Of a stretch of DNA of 64,000 bases, positions 8,145 through 16,973 are shown one piece after another. The stretch is from Asticcacaulis sp. UBA2476 (GTDB lineage: Bacteria; Pseudomonadota; Alphaproteobacteria; Caulobacterales; Caulobacteraceae), in the NCBI GenBank assembly GCA_002342035.1, contig DDPE01000063.1:62001-126000 (forward strand), given 5' to 3'. Each line of letters begins with the position of its first letter. Positions within the stretch are counted from its first letter, which is position 1. The notes below the pieces were generated by a model. That model worked only from the letters and a program-made list of their open reading frames with translations. It searched no databases and was not told where the DNA came from. Position numbers and translations under genes: made by a program.

Positions 8145-9347
8145 TCATTCAAAAAAATGAGGCACGAAGCGAGACCGGTCATCGGTAATGGCGTGGTCGC
8201 TTTCGCGAATACCGATGCCTTGGGGTTCTCCCCCGATGACCCAACTCCCCATCAGCGCATAGGCCCCTGAAGGCTCATCACGGAACAGGCTCGCAAATTC
8301 CTGATAAACAAAGGCGTTGTCACTATAATTGCCGTCGGTGCGCTCTGAGGGAGAGACCTCTCCGGCGCGAAAGACCGAGACGTTTTGCCCCTCACGCCCC
8401 AGCGCGGGCTTACGCACGAAAGCCCGATCAGATGCTTGAAAGGCCCTCTCACTCAGTTGCGTGTCCAATAGATACGGGCTGTCGGGATACATATCCCGCA
8501 TCTTCACCAATAGCAGCTTGTTAGAGAGCAACATCTTCCAGGCCGGCTCGAACAGGCGGATGTTGTGCTTCAAAATGGCGGCGGCAAGCTTTGGGCCGTA
8601 GTCATCGGCCAAAAGCCAATCCCACGGATAAAGCTTAAACAACAGGCGGATCGGTACGTTGTATTGATCGACGAACGTGCCACCCTCGACCTCACTAAAG
8701 CCAATTTGATCAATGGGCACAAAGCTGACCTCTAGCCCCGCTTCGCGCGCCACGCTTTCGATATAGGCCACGGTGCCTGTGTCTTCGTCATGCGGGAAAA
8801 CACAACTAACATGTAATACGGCTTGGCGCTGACTGCCCCCTAGTAGACCGGCATCGCGCTCAATCTTCAGGGCGCGCATGCGCTCGACCAGGGCCCGATG
8901 GATGTCATTATATTGGTTGGTGGCGCCCTCACCGGCCGTGTCTGTCAACCATGTCCATTGCACAACGGCCGCTTCAAGCAGACTGGTCGGCGTATCGCCA
9001 TTGTACTCCAGCATTTTCGGCGAGCCTGAACCATCATAAGCGAAATCAATTCGTCCATAGATGTCGCGTTCATCCCTCAACCAGCTCTGCTCGATGAGCC
9101 GGATCGCATCCGCGTCGTATCCATAGGCTGACAACGTGCCCTCGGCGATAATCGCGCCGACCGCTGACAGGGCCATTCGGTGGCAGGCTTCCGTCGCGTC
9201 ATGGATTGTCTCGATCTCCGCCGCAGTAAAGCGGTAAAAAACGCCTTCATTCCAATAGGGCACATCACTGGTTGTGTGCCACAACATCCCCTCCGCTTCG
9301 ACGCGTGCCTGCCAATGTGGCCGCGGCGAAATAAGACAGCGTTCCAT
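8145..9347 (-). CDS. Glutathionylspermidine-synthase-like ATP-grasp amide ligase (YgiC/YjfC family)
   Basis: The 400-residue protein matches the glutathionylspermidine synthase C-terminal (pre-ATP-grasp) family. It shows YWNEGVFYRF, RIDFAYDGSG, MLEYNGDTPTSLLEA and the late FVRKPALGREGQNV ATP-binding loop. It lacks the N-terminal amidase domain of E. coli Gss, like YgiC and YjfC. A GGAG site precedes the ATG at 9347; an upstream TTG in frame would overlap the preceding gene. It is the last of three genes (DUF350, DUF1190, ligase) in the same order as E. coli yjfL-yjfM-yjfC. It probably joins an amine to a peptide carboxylate, but the true substrate of this branch is not known to me. Confidence 0.85.
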   Translation of the reverse strand: MERCLISPRPHWQARVEAEGMLWHTTSDVPYWNEGVFYRFTAAEIETIHDATEACHRMALSAVGAIIAEGTLSAYGYDADAIRLIEQSWLRDERDIYGRIDFAYDGSGSPKMLEYNGDTPTSLLEAAVVQWTWLTDTAGEGATNQYNDIHRALVERMRALKIERDAGLLGGSQRQAVLHVSCVFPHDEDTGTVAYIESVAREAGLEVSFVPIDQIGFSEVEGGTFVDQYNVPIRLLFKLYPWDWLLADDYGPKLAAAILKHNIRLFEPAWKMLLSNKLLLVKMRDMYPDSPYLLDTQLSERAFQASDRAFVRKPALGREGQNVSVFRAGEVSPSERTDGNYSDNAFVYQEFASLFRDEPSGAYALMGSWVIGGEPQGIGIRESDHAITDDRSRFVPHFFE

Positions 9348-9358
9348 GCGCGTCTCTC

Positions 9359-10078
9359 CTAACCGCAACAGCTTCCGCGCGACGCCGAAGATTTGCCAAA
9401 ACCGCCGCGTGACGAAGCTTGATAACGGTTATTAGTGTCACCATAGGTGCCACGCGCGGCATAGCCACGGCCAGACGGATCAGCCTGCAGATCCATGCGC
9501 GATGGCAAGGCACGGCTACCATTTGCGGTCGGCGCGACAATATAACCAAGTGGACGGGTTCCGCTGCCGCCATAGGTCGACACCTGACCGCCGCGGTTGA
9601 CAAACACCGGATAGGCGCCGGAGTGATTTCCGCGCTCCCGTTCCCGCATGTAGGCGTTGCGCGACATATTATTCATGGCATTGGACATCATATAGCCCGC
9701 CATGAGCGGTACAAACCAGTTGCCACCCGAAGCATTGGCGCGGCTTTCGCAATTGCCTGCGCCGTACTCGGCCTCACATTGCTGTTTCGCCGTAAAGCCC
9801 GGTTGCTGCTCTTGCCACTGCCAAGCCTCAGCGAAAGCTGTTTCACAAAGCGCGTCGTCGTCCTGAGCCGCCTTGCACTCATCCAAGGTCTTATAGACCA
9901 GCATCTGTTCCGTCGTAGGCGTGGCCTGAGGTGGCGGCGTTTGCGGACCGTCACAGGCTGAGAGCATTGCTATTGCCGAAACCGTCCCGGCAAGGACGCC
10001 GATCCAGCGCGCCTTGCGACGATTTAGGCTTATCAGGTAACCCGCCCGGTAGGCCTTAGTAGAATTATGTGAGGTCAT
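9359..10078 (-). CDS. DUF1190 lipoprotein (YgiB/YjfM family)
   Basis: The 239-residue protein has an N-terminal basic stretch, a hydrophobic segment and a lipobox MLSAC with Cys at about residue 42. The mature part matches DUF1190: a Cys-containing helical region (DECKAAQDDDALCETAF, KQQCEAEYGAGNCESR) precedes a low-complexity Gly/Ser/Arg-rich tail ending in GSCCG. It sits between the DUF350 membrane protein and the ATP-grasp ligase, with 11 bases to the latter, and the three are clearly one operon. Its Gly/Ser-rich tail with two terminal Cys could be a substrate or anchor for the ligase, which is speculation. Confidence 0.85.
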   Translation of the reverse strand: MTSHNSTKAYRAGYLISLNRRKARWIGVLAGTVSAIAMLSACDGPQTPPPQATPTTEQMLVYKTLDECKAAQDDDALCETAFAEAWQWQEQQPGFTAKQQCEAEYGAGNCESRANASGGNWFVPLMAGYMMSNAMNNMSRNAYMRERERGNHSGAYPVFVNRGGQVSTYGGSGTRPLGYIVAPTANGSRALPSRMDLQADPSGRGYAARGTYGDTNNRYQASSRGGFGKSSASRGSCCG

Positions 10079-10102
10079 GGTTTGTCTGTTGGGTCCCGTG
10101 CA

Positions 10103-10525
10103 TCAGTAAGACAAGGCCGAAGCGTTCAACATGCCGACGACCAGACTAAGGGCAGACAGGGCCAGGGCGGCAGCAATACAGCCCTTTTCATTGGCAGGAT
10201 CGGTCAGGCGCGCATAGATCGTTTTCCAGAACAGCCGCACGATAAGATGCAGCAGGATTTGCGAGAGGATGCCGACACCGCCCCACAAAATCATATCACC
10301 TGGATTGAAGGTCGATTGCCCGACTGACTGTATCGGCATAGCCAAGGCGAGACTTACGGCGAGGAAATTAATGGCGACCGCGATATTGCCCTTGCGGATT
10401 TCCTCCAACTCCCTAATCGGCGTGACCCAAAGGTAGGCTGTTATGCCTACACACCAGACGACAATGCCCGTTCCCAGGAACATGAGATAGGCCGGCAGGT
10501 TTGCCAGAGAGTCCACGTTAATCAA
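10103..10525 (-). CDS. DUF350 inner-membrane protein (YjfL family)
   Basis: The 140-residue protein has four predicted membrane segments (about 10-33, 45-68, 75-98 and 112-135). Conserved features of DUF350 are visible: ELEEIRKGNIAVAINFLAVSL between helices 1 and 2, with the Glu/Lys-rich turn. It is first in the operon with the DUF1190 lipoprotein and the glutathionylspermidine-synthase-like ligase. It reads away from the glycosyltransferase block. The function of the family is unsettled. Confidence 0.85.
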   Translation of the reverse strand: MINVDSLANLPAYLMFLGTGIVVWCVGITAYLWVTPIRELEEIRKGNIAVAINFLAVSLALAMPIQSVGQSTFNPGDMILWGGVGILSQILLHLIVRLFWKTIYARLTDPANEKGCIAAALALSALSLVVGMLNASALSY

Positions 10526-10828
10526 GTTTATCCCCTTGGTATTTTATACGTCACATCAACCATAGAGGCGAATCTACAGCAGGCAAATAGTCTGTGATGT
10601 TTGATCGCGTATTTTTACTGTGAGGCGACCCGCGCGTTTCTCCAGCGAGCCATTCGACCTGGTCACCGCTCACATCCCAACGTCATGCCCGCGCCGCCAC
10701 GGGCCGCCACGCTCTCTAACATAGTAACGGTATCTTTTTATCAGCTTTTTACCGGACACATGATTGCCACATTTAGAAAAAGTGCATAAATCTATGGCAT
10801 ATAGTTAGGCATCAATTCCATTTACAAT
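10526..10828. other. Intergenic region with divergent promoters
   Basis: About 300 bases separate the DUF350 operon from a glycosyltransferase gene. The right half becomes AT-rich (around 10730-10828), like the adjacent gene. No RNA gene, repeat or operator is recognised. Promoters for both directions must lie here. Confidence 0.4.
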
Positions 10829-11665
10829 ATGGTTCCCATGAAGATCGCCGCCATTATAAGGGCACATCATAAGCCAGAGTTTCTCAAAACTTTGGTAGAT
10901 AGATTGTCTGCCTCCGAAATGTGGTCGATCTATATTCACGTGAACCGCAGCTCAAATATTGAGGATTTTTATAGAATTATAGATAAATCCTTGTTTCTGG
11001 ACTCACAGATTATGGTCAGATGGTCTGGATTCAGTATGATTGAAGCGACGTTGTTATTGCTTAAAAAAGCGTACGAAAATCCTGATAATACTCATTTTTA
11101 CCTTATGAGCGGGCAGGATTTCCCCCTCAAAAGCGACCGGAATATACGAAATTATATTGATGGCAGGCCATGCGGAGACTTTATCCAGGTGCTTACTATG
11201 CCGCAGTGGCATAAGCCATTGGACCGCCTCAATCGATGGCATTTCCGCGATTTGCCCCTCATAAGCCCGCACTCACTGGTTCGGGCCCAATTTCGTCAGT
11301 TCTCGCCGCATCGCAATCTGGACAATCTTTTGCACGGTATGGTGCCTTATGCAGGCTCCGCGTGGTGGTTGCTGAGCCGTCCCACGGTGGGCAAAATGCT
11401 CAGCTTCATCGAAACAAACCCCTGGTACCCTCAGGCATTTGCGTTCTCTGCTTTTGCCGATGAAATGTTTTTCCAGACCCTATTTGCCAATCTGGATCTA
11501 AAAACCGAAGACGCCGCCCCCACATCTGCGCACTGGCTACCCGGAAAGGCAAATCCGGAAATCATTACACATGATGTCTATCTGCAGATGCAGGAAGGCT
11601 GGCATTTCATGGCACGTAAGTTTGATGAAGTTTATCCATGGATGCTTTCGCTAAATTTGCACTGA
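10829..11665 (+). CDS. GT14-like (core-2/I-branching type) glycosyltransferase
   Basis: The 278-residue protein matches the branching beta-1,6-N-acetylglucosaminyltransferase family. It opens with IAAIIRAHHKPEFLKTLVDRL, followed by YIHVNR, a DNTHFYLMSGQDFPLKS donor-site motif, AGSAWWLLSR, and the late FADEMFFQTLF acidic motif. Bacterial members transfer sugars or xylose-like residues to surface glycans. The gene is visibly more AT-rich than its neighbours, with runs such as ATTTTTATAGAATTATAG, which hints at horizontal acquisition. Neither ATG (10829 or 10838) has a good ribosome-binding site. It probably belongs functionally to the downstream glycan block. Confidence 0.75.
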   Translation: MVPMKIAAIIRAHHKPEFLKTLVDRLSASEMWSIYIHVNRSSNIEDFYRIIDKSLFLDSQIMVRWSGFSMIEATLLLLKKAYENPDNTHFYLMSGQDFPLKSDRNIRNYIDGRPCGDFIQVLTMPQWHKPLDRLNRWHFRDLPLISPHSLVRAQFRQFSPHRNLDNLLHGMVPYAGSAWWLLSRPTVGKMLSFIETNPWYPQAFAFSAFADEMFFQTLFANLDLKTEDAAPTSAHWLPGKANPEIITHDVYLQMQEGWHFMARKFDEVYPWMLSLNLH

Positions 11666-11790
11666 AGCAAACCTCAGATGTTCAGAGCTGGCTAAAAAGC
11701 ACCTAAGATACAAATAAGCCTTGCCATAGATAGGATATCTATTGTTTCAATAAGCTTATAAAAGATAATTTGTGGAAGGTAGTGCAACGC

Positions 11791-12384
11791 ATGCGGCGCT
11801 GGGAAAATCCACTGATTGAAGCGGTCGGTTTAGGTAAACTGATCAAAGAAGATTTCAACCAGCATCATCGGGACTGGACGCGCCCTGGGTTTCGGGCCTT
11901 GGCGGTTTACCGGTTTGGGACATGGGCGCGCAGCCGAACCTCAAAGCCCGTGCGCATGGCCGCCTCACTGCTGCACCTGTTACTGTTCCGGCATGTTCGC
12001 AATCACTATGGCATTGAAATTTCTTACAAATGCAAAATCGGTCGCCGTTTTGAAATCGGCCACCAGCACGGCATCGTCATTCATGAATATGCAATCATTG
12101 GCGACGATTGTGTCATCCGGCAGGGCGCCACGCTCGGAATAGGCGGCATAACGCGGGCCACGCCAGTTGAGGAAACGGCGCCAGTCATCGGTGATAGGGT
12201 TGATATCGGAGCAGGCGTCATGATCATTGGCAAGGTCACCATTGGAGATGATGTCAACATCGGCCCCAATGCGGTCATCTTGAGCGATGTGCCAGCCAAC
12301 ACCACTGTGCTGGCACCATTCCCCAAGATTTTGCCGCGCCACACGGCCTCGCCGTCGGCTGACGCCACCGCTCAGGCTGAATAA
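11791..12384 (+). CDS. Serine O-acetyltransferase-like left-handed beta-helix acyltransferase
   Basis: The 197-residue protein has a short helical N-terminus and a hexapeptide-repeat left-handed beta-helix from about residue 75, with repeats such as IVIHEYAIIGDDCVIRQGA and VTIGDDVNIGPNAVIL. The catalytic-type His lies in GHQHGIVIH. It resembles CysE and the WcaF/Vat-like acetyltransferases often found in polysaccharide clusters. Its 4-base gap from the downstream oxidase suggests coupled expression. It is shorter than housekeeping CysE (about 270 residues) and lies next to glycosyltransferases, so O-acetylation of a sugar is plausible, but serine acetylation cannot be excluded. Confidence 0.75.
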   Translation: MRRWENPLIEAVGLGKLIKEDFNQHHRDWTRPGFRALAVYRFGTWARSRTSKPVRMAASLLHLLLFRHVRNHYGIEISYKCKIGRRFEIGHQHGIVIHEYAIIGDDCVIRQGATLGIGGITRATPVEETAPVIGDRVDIGAGVMIIGKVTIGDDVNIGPNAVILSDVPANTTVLAPFPKILPRHTASPSADATAQAE

Positions 12385-12387
12385 CTG

Positions 12388-13491
12388 ATGCATCATGTCG
12401 ACACAGTTGTCATTGGCGCGGGCGTGATCGGGCTGGCGGTGGCGCGTGCGCTGGCCCTGAACGGCCATGAGACGATCATTCTGGAAGCCGAAGACAGTTT
12501 CGGCACTCAGACCTCTTCCCGCAACAGCGAAGTTATCCATGCGGGGATCTATTACCCGCCTGGATCGCTCAAGGCCCAGCTATGCCGTGACGGCCGCACG
12601 CAGCTTTATGACTATGCCCAGAGCCGTAACATTGAGTTTAACGCCTGCGGTAAACTGCTGGTGGCCACAACCGAGGCAGAACTGCCAAAACTCGAAGCCA
12701 TTGCCGAAAACGCCCGCTTAAGCGGCGTGCATGACCTGATCCGGCTATCCGCGGATGAAGCCCATGCGCTGGAACCCGAAGTGACGTGCGTAGGCGGTTA
12801 CCTGTCGCCTTCCACCGGCATTATCGATGTGCATGGGTTTATGCTGGCCCTGCTGGGGGATTTTGAAAATGCCGGCGGCACGCTGGTGTGCGGCACCCCG
12901 GTCGTCAACTGGTCGATTGAGGCCAATGGCTTTGTGCTTGAGACCGGCGGGGCCGATCCGATGACGCTTAGGGCGCGCCGGGTGATCAATGCCGCCGGAC
13001 ACGGCGCACCGCGCCTGCTGCAGAGTCTAAGTACCTATGTCCCGCCCTGTCCTCAGTATTTCGCCAAGGGCAATTACTTTTCGCTGTCGGGCCGCGCACC
13101 CTTTAAGCGGCTGGTCTATCCGATGCCAGAGGCCGCCGGTCTTGGGGTACATGCGACGATTGACTTAAGCGGACGCGTTCGATTCGGGCCGGACGTTGAA
13201 TGGGTAGCCCATGATCAGGATCTGAAGGTTGATCCCGCCCGTGCGGAGGTATTTGCCGCTGCCATCAGGCGTTACTGGCCGGGCCTGCCTGACGGCGCGC
13301 TGGTACCTGATTACGCTGGGATCAGGCCTAAGATACACGCGCCCGATCAACCCATGCCGGATTTCCGCATCGAAGGGCCACAAAGTCACGGCATAAACGG
13401 GCTTATTAACCTTCTGGGCATCGAAAGCCCCGGTATGACGTCGGCGCTGGCTTTGGCCGACCATGTGGCGGGTATGCGTTTTGAGACCTGA
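12388..13491 (+). CDS. FAD-dependent oxidoreductase, L-2-hydroxyglutarate oxidase-like
   Basis: The 367-residue protein is of the DAO superfamily. The dinucleotide-binding motif VVIGAGVIGLAVARAL is at about 7-22 and the acidic end of the second strand is ILEAE. The LhgO/L2HGDH signature SSRNSEVIHAGIYYPPGSLKAQLC follows at about 49-71, and a C-terminal GIRPK motif carries an expected active-site Arg. Members oxidise L-2-hydroxyglutarate or related 2-hydroxy acids, passing electrons to quinone or oxygen. It starts 3 bases after the acetyltransferase stop. A direct link with glycan synthesis is not obvious; it may simply ride in this operon. Confidence 0.8.
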   Translation: MHHVDTVVIGAGVIGLAVARALALNGHETIILEAEDSFGTQTSSRNSEVIHAGIYYPPGSLKAQLCRDGRTQLYDYAQSRNIEFNACGKLLVATTEAELPKLEAIAENARLSGVHDLIRLSADEAHALEPEVTCVGGYLSPSTGIIDVHGFMLALLGDFENAGGTLVCGTPVVNWSIEANGFVLETGGADPMTLRARRVINAAGHGAPRLLQSLSTYVPPCPQYFAKGNYFSLSGRAPFKRLVYPMPEAAGLGVHATIDLSGRVRFGPDVEWVAHDQDLKVDPARAEVFAAAIRRYWPGLPDGALVPDYAGIRPKIHAPDQPMPDFRIEGPQSHGINGLINLLGIESPGMTSALALADHVAGMRFET

Positions 13492-13681
13492 AGGCTTTAG
13501 TTTGGAAAATACGCAGATACCAATTCTTAAGGCTGATATTTAAGTTTTTCTGAAGCATTTGGCCTCATGTCAGGTATGAGTATTGCATTGCATATAAATC
13601 AGAAGTTTCGTGTCACATCGGTGTTACGAAACGATCCATTTTAAGATAGATTTCCAATCGGGCGCAAAGGGGCGGCTGCCA

Positions 13682-14725
13682 ATGAAAATTTTAATCGCCG
13701 GAAACATGGGCTATGTCGGTCCCGCGGTTGTACGCCACCTGCGCGCAACTCATCCGGATGCCGTCTTACATGGCTTTGACAACGCCTATTTCGCCCATTG
13801 CCTGACCGGCAGCGTGACCTTGCCGGAGCGGGCGCTGGATGAGCAGTTTTACGGCGATGTCCGTACCCTGTCGGCGGAACGCCTGAGCGGCTATGACGCC
13901 GTGGTGGAACTGGCCGCCATCTCGAACGACCCGATGGGCAATCAGTTCGAAGCCGTGACCTTTGACATCAATCAGGGCTGCGTGGTCTCTATCGCCAAGG
14001 CCGCCGCTGCGGCTGGTGTCAAAAACTTTGTCTTCGCCTCAAGCTGTAGTGTCTACGGCATTGCCGCCGGTGGCCCGCGCTCTGAGACCGACCCGCTCAA
14101 CCCGATCACCGCCTATGCCAAGTCCAAGATCGGGGCTGAGACTGAGTTGTCAGAGCTTGAGACTGATATGGTCATCACCTCGCTGCGGTTTGCCACGGCG
14201 TGCGGCATGTCGGATCGCCTGCGGCTTGATCTGGTGCTGAATGACTTTGTGGCGTGTGCTTTGTCGCAAGGGGAAATCACCGTCCTGTCCGATGGCTCAC
14301 CCTGGCGCCCGCTGATCGATGTGGCTGACATGGCCCGCGCTATTGACTGGGCCGCGACCCGTTCAGCCGATAACGGCGGGCAGTATCTGGCCATCAATGC
14401 CGGTTCCAACGACCGCAATTATCAGGTGCGCGATCTGGCTAAGGCGGTGTCCGAAGCCGTACCGGGCACAAAGGTCTCGATCAATCTGGATGCCCCGGCC
14501 GACAGCCGCTCCTATCAGGTTTGTTTTGACCTTTATAAATCCCTGGCGCCTAACCATCAGCCGCAGGTTAACCTGAAACAATCGATCGAAAACCTGATCG
14601 AGGGTCTGACGCGCATGAACTTCAAGGACGCGCAGTTCCGCAATTCTGAGCTTATGCGCCTGAAAGTCCTTCAGGGACATATCTCGCAAAACCGCCTGAA
14701 CATGGCGCTGGAGTGGCAATCCTGA
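13682..14725 (+). CDS. NAD-dependent epimerase/dehydratase (nucleotide-sugar SDR)
   Basis: The 347-residue extended SDR protein starts at an ATG preceded by AAGGGG. The Rossmann motif GNMGYVG is at about 7-13, ELAAISNDP forms the cofactor-side strand, the catalytic Ser lies in FASSCSVYG, and the Tyr/Lys pair is YAKSK. The long C-terminal half fits UDP- or CDP-sugar epimerases and dehydratases. It heads the nucleotide-sugar operon that includes a glucose-1-phosphate cytidylyltransferase, a SAF-domain dehydrogenase and an RmlC-like epimerase, so its substrate may be a CDP-sugar. A longer frame to 13610 adds an unlikely N-terminus. Confidence 0.85.
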   Translation: MKILIAGNMGYVGPAVVRHLRATHPDAVLHGFDNAYFAHCLTGSVTLPERALDEQFYGDVRTLSAERLSGYDAVVELAAISNDPMGNQFEAVTFDINQGCVVSIAKAAAAAGVKNFVFASSCSVYGIAAGGPRSETDPLNPITAYAKSKIGAETELSELETDMVITSLRFATACGMSDRLRLDLVLNDFVACALSQGEITVLSDGSPWRPLIDVADMARAIDWAATRSADNGGQYLAINAGSNDRNYQVRDLAKAVSEAVPGTKVSINLDAPADSRSYQVCFDLYKSLAPNHQPQVNLKQSIENLIEGLTRMNFKDAQFRNSELMRLKVLQGHISQNRLNMALEWQS

Positions 14726-14838
14726 AATACGCTCTCCATAATTGGGCCAACAATTCATAAGTATAAGCGTTCCCAACCTTAGCCGCACCCCATAAGCCTT
14801 AACGATCCGGGGATGCACAAAACCGCAAAGGGAATAAA

Positions 14839-15621
14839 GTGGTAAAAGTGGCATTACTGGCCGGGGGCTTTGGCACCCGTCTGAGCGAAGAAACCAGCAT
14901 CCGGCCAAAGCCTATGGTCGAAATCGGCGGCCGGCCGATCATGTGGCACATCATGAAGCTCTATGCCCATTACGGGCTGAACGATTTTGTGGTTCTGGGC
15001 GGCTACAAGGTCGAATTTATTCGCGACTATTTCCTGCGTTATCAATCGATGGTCAGCGATTTCACCATTGATCTAGGCACCGGCAAGGTCGACTGGCTGG
15101 AGGCCCGCACTGAAAACTGGCGCGTGACTGTGCTCGATACCGGCCCCGACACCATGACCGCGGGCCGCATCAAGCGCGCGCAGGCCCATCTGGGCAATGA
15201 AACCTTCTGCCTGACTTACGGCGACGGCGTGGCCGATGTAAATATTGCCGAACTGCTTGAGTTCCATAAAACCCAAGGACGCTGGTGTACCGTCACTGCC
15301 GTCACCCAACCGGGCCGGTTCGGGGCGCTGTCCCTGTCAGATGACCGCACACAGGTGCGCGGTTTCCGCGAAAAAGGCACGCATGATGGCGGCCTGATTA
15401 ATGGCGGCTTTTTTGTGTGCGAGCCTGAAATTTTCAGCGTCATCGATGGCGATCATCAGATGTGGGAAGAAGCCCCGATTGACCGAATCGTTGAGGCCGG
15501 GCAACTGTCCAGCTATCATCACCACGGCTACTGGCAGAGCATGGATTCCCTGCGCGACAAGATGACCCTCGAAAACATCTGGTCGTCGGGCAAGGCCCCG
15601 TGGAAGGTGTGGAAAGACTAA
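14839..15621 (+). CDS. rfbF: Glucose-1-phosphate cytidylyltransferase-like nucleotidyltransferase
   Basis: The 260-residue protein is a close match to RfbF. The N-terminal nucleotide-binding signature is LLAGGFGTRLSEET, RPKPMVEIGGRPIMWHIMK carries the catalytic Lys, and TYGDGVADV holds a metal-binding Asp. RfbF makes CDP-glucose from CTP and glucose-1-phosphate for deoxy-sugar synthesis in O-antigens. Translation starts at a GTG with GGGA upstream. Length matches the family. The usual next enzyme, CDP-glucose 4,6-dehydratase (RfbG), is not in this window; the upstream epimerase may take that place. Confidence 0.88.
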   Translation: MVKVALLAGGFGTRLSEETSIRPKPMVEIGGRPIMWHIMKLYAHYGLNDFVVLGGYKVEFIRDYFLRYQSMVSDFTIDLGTGKVDWLEARTENWRVTVLDTGPDTMTAGRIKRAQAHLGNETFCLTYGDGVADVNIAELLEFHKTQGRWCTVTAVTQPGRFGALSLSDDRTQVRGFREKGTHDGGLINGGFFVCEPEIFSVIDGDHQMWEEAPIDRIVEAGQLSSYHHHGYWQSMDSLRDKMTLENIWSSGKAPWKVWKD

Positions 15622-15623
15622 GT

Positions 15624-16973
15624 ATGATCATCGTCGATACCGCCCTTAAAAAACGCCACGCCGACAACAATCCCATCCGCGTCGCCATAGTCGGTGCCGG
15701 TTTTCAGGGCCGCGGCATAGCGCTGAAAATCATTTCCGCTACCCCCGGCATGGTTCTGGCCGGTGTCGCTAACCGTAATATCGACCCGGCCCTTGCCGCC
15801 TATCGTGAGGCCGGGGTCGAGCCCGCCACCGCCGACACAAAATCAGAAATAGAAGCCCTTATCCGTGAGGGCAAACCCGTCGCCACCACTGACGCCATTG
15901 CGCTTGCGACCGCGGACGGGATTGATGCCGTGGTCGAAGTGACCGGCTCGCTCGAATACGCCGCTCACGTCGTGGTCGCAGCCCTTGAGGCCGGTAAGCA
16001 TGTCGTTCAGATGAACGCCGAACTGGATGGCACGGTGGGGCCGATCCTGAAGGCCAAGGCCGATGCCAAGGGCGTCGTCTATTCGTTCTCGGACGGAGAT
16101 CAACCGGGCGTGCAGATGAATCTGGTGCGCTTTGTCGAAGGTCTGGGCGTCAAGCCCGTCCTGTGCGGCAATATCAAGGGCCTGCACGATCCCTATCGCA
16201 ACCCGACGACCCAAAAGGCCTTTGCCGAAAAGTGGGGCCAGAAACCGGCCATGGTCGCCTCCTTTGCCGACGGCACCAAGATTTCGTTTGAGCAGGCCAT
16301 TGTCGCTAATGCCACCGGCATGACGGTGGCCAGACGCGGCATGGTCGGCCCTGATTTTTCCGGCGGCAATCCCGGCGCGCCGCTGGTGCCGCTCGAAGAT
16401 ACCGTCAGCGCCTTTGCCGAACACCTTGACCGCGTATTGGCCGAAGGCGGCGAAGGCATAGTTGATTATGTCGTCGGCGCCCGCCCCGGCCCCGGCGTGT
16501 TCGTGCTGGGCACGATCGACAATGCCCGTCAGCAGCACTATCTCAATCTCTATAAGCTCGGCACCGGCCCCTATTATTGCTTCTACACCCCCTACCACCT
16601 CTGCCATTTTGAGGTACCGACGTCCGTGGCGCGGGCAGTTCTGTTTGATGACCCTGTGCTGACCCCAAAGGCCGGGCCGGTTGTGGGGGTTATCGCTCTG
16701 GCCAAAAAAGACCTTGAAGCGGGTGAAACGGTCGAAGAACTGGGTGGCTATGAGGTTTACGGCGTTGCCGAAAATATCGATGTCATTCGCCGCGAAAACC
16801 CGATCCCCATTGGTCTGGCGTTAGGGGCCAAGCTGCGCCGGTCTGTCCCAAAAGATCAGGCCCTGACCTTTGATGACCTCGACCTGCCGTCGGGCCGTCT
16901 GATCGATCAGCTTTATGCCGAGCAGGAAGCCCTGTTTGCGCCTCAAATGGCCATAGCCGGAGCCGCCCAATGA
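15624..16973 (+). CDS. NAD(P)-dependent dehydrogenase with C-terminal SAF domain
   Basis: The 449-residue protein begins with a homoserine-dehydrogenase-like Rossmann domain (VAIVGAGFQGRGIA near residue 20) and ends with a SAF domain of the antifreeze / NeuB-C type, visible in the VVGVIALAKKDLEAGETVEELGGYEVYG segment. It lies in a nucleotide-sugar operon, 2 bases after the cytidylyltransferase stop and overlapping the next epimerase by 4 bases. Similar SAF oxidoreductases recur with RfbF-like genes in alphaproteobacterial glycan clusters, as I recall. A role in oxidising or branching a CDP-linked sugar is an inference. Confidence 0.8.
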   Translation: MIIVDTALKKRHADNNPIRVAIVGAGFQGRGIALKIISATPGMVLAGVANRNIDPALAAYREAGVEPATADTKSEIEALIREGKPVATTDAIALATADGIDAVVEVTGSLEYAAHVVVAALEAGKHVVQMNAELDGTVGPILKAKADAKGVVYSFSDGDQPGVQMNLVRFVEGLGVKPVLCGNIKGLHDPYRNPTTQKAFAEKWGQKPAMVASFADGTKISFEQAIVANATGMTVARRGMVGPDFSGGNPGAPLVPLEDTVSAFAEHLDRVLAEGGEGIVDYVVGARPGPGVFVLGTIDNARQQHYLNLYKLGTGPYYCFYTPYHLCHFEVPTSVARAVLFDDPVLTPKAGPVVGVIALAKKDLEAGETVEELGGYEVYGVAENIDVIRRENPIPIGLALGAKLRRSVPKDQALTFDDLDLPSGRLIDQLYAEQEALFAPQMAIAGAAQ

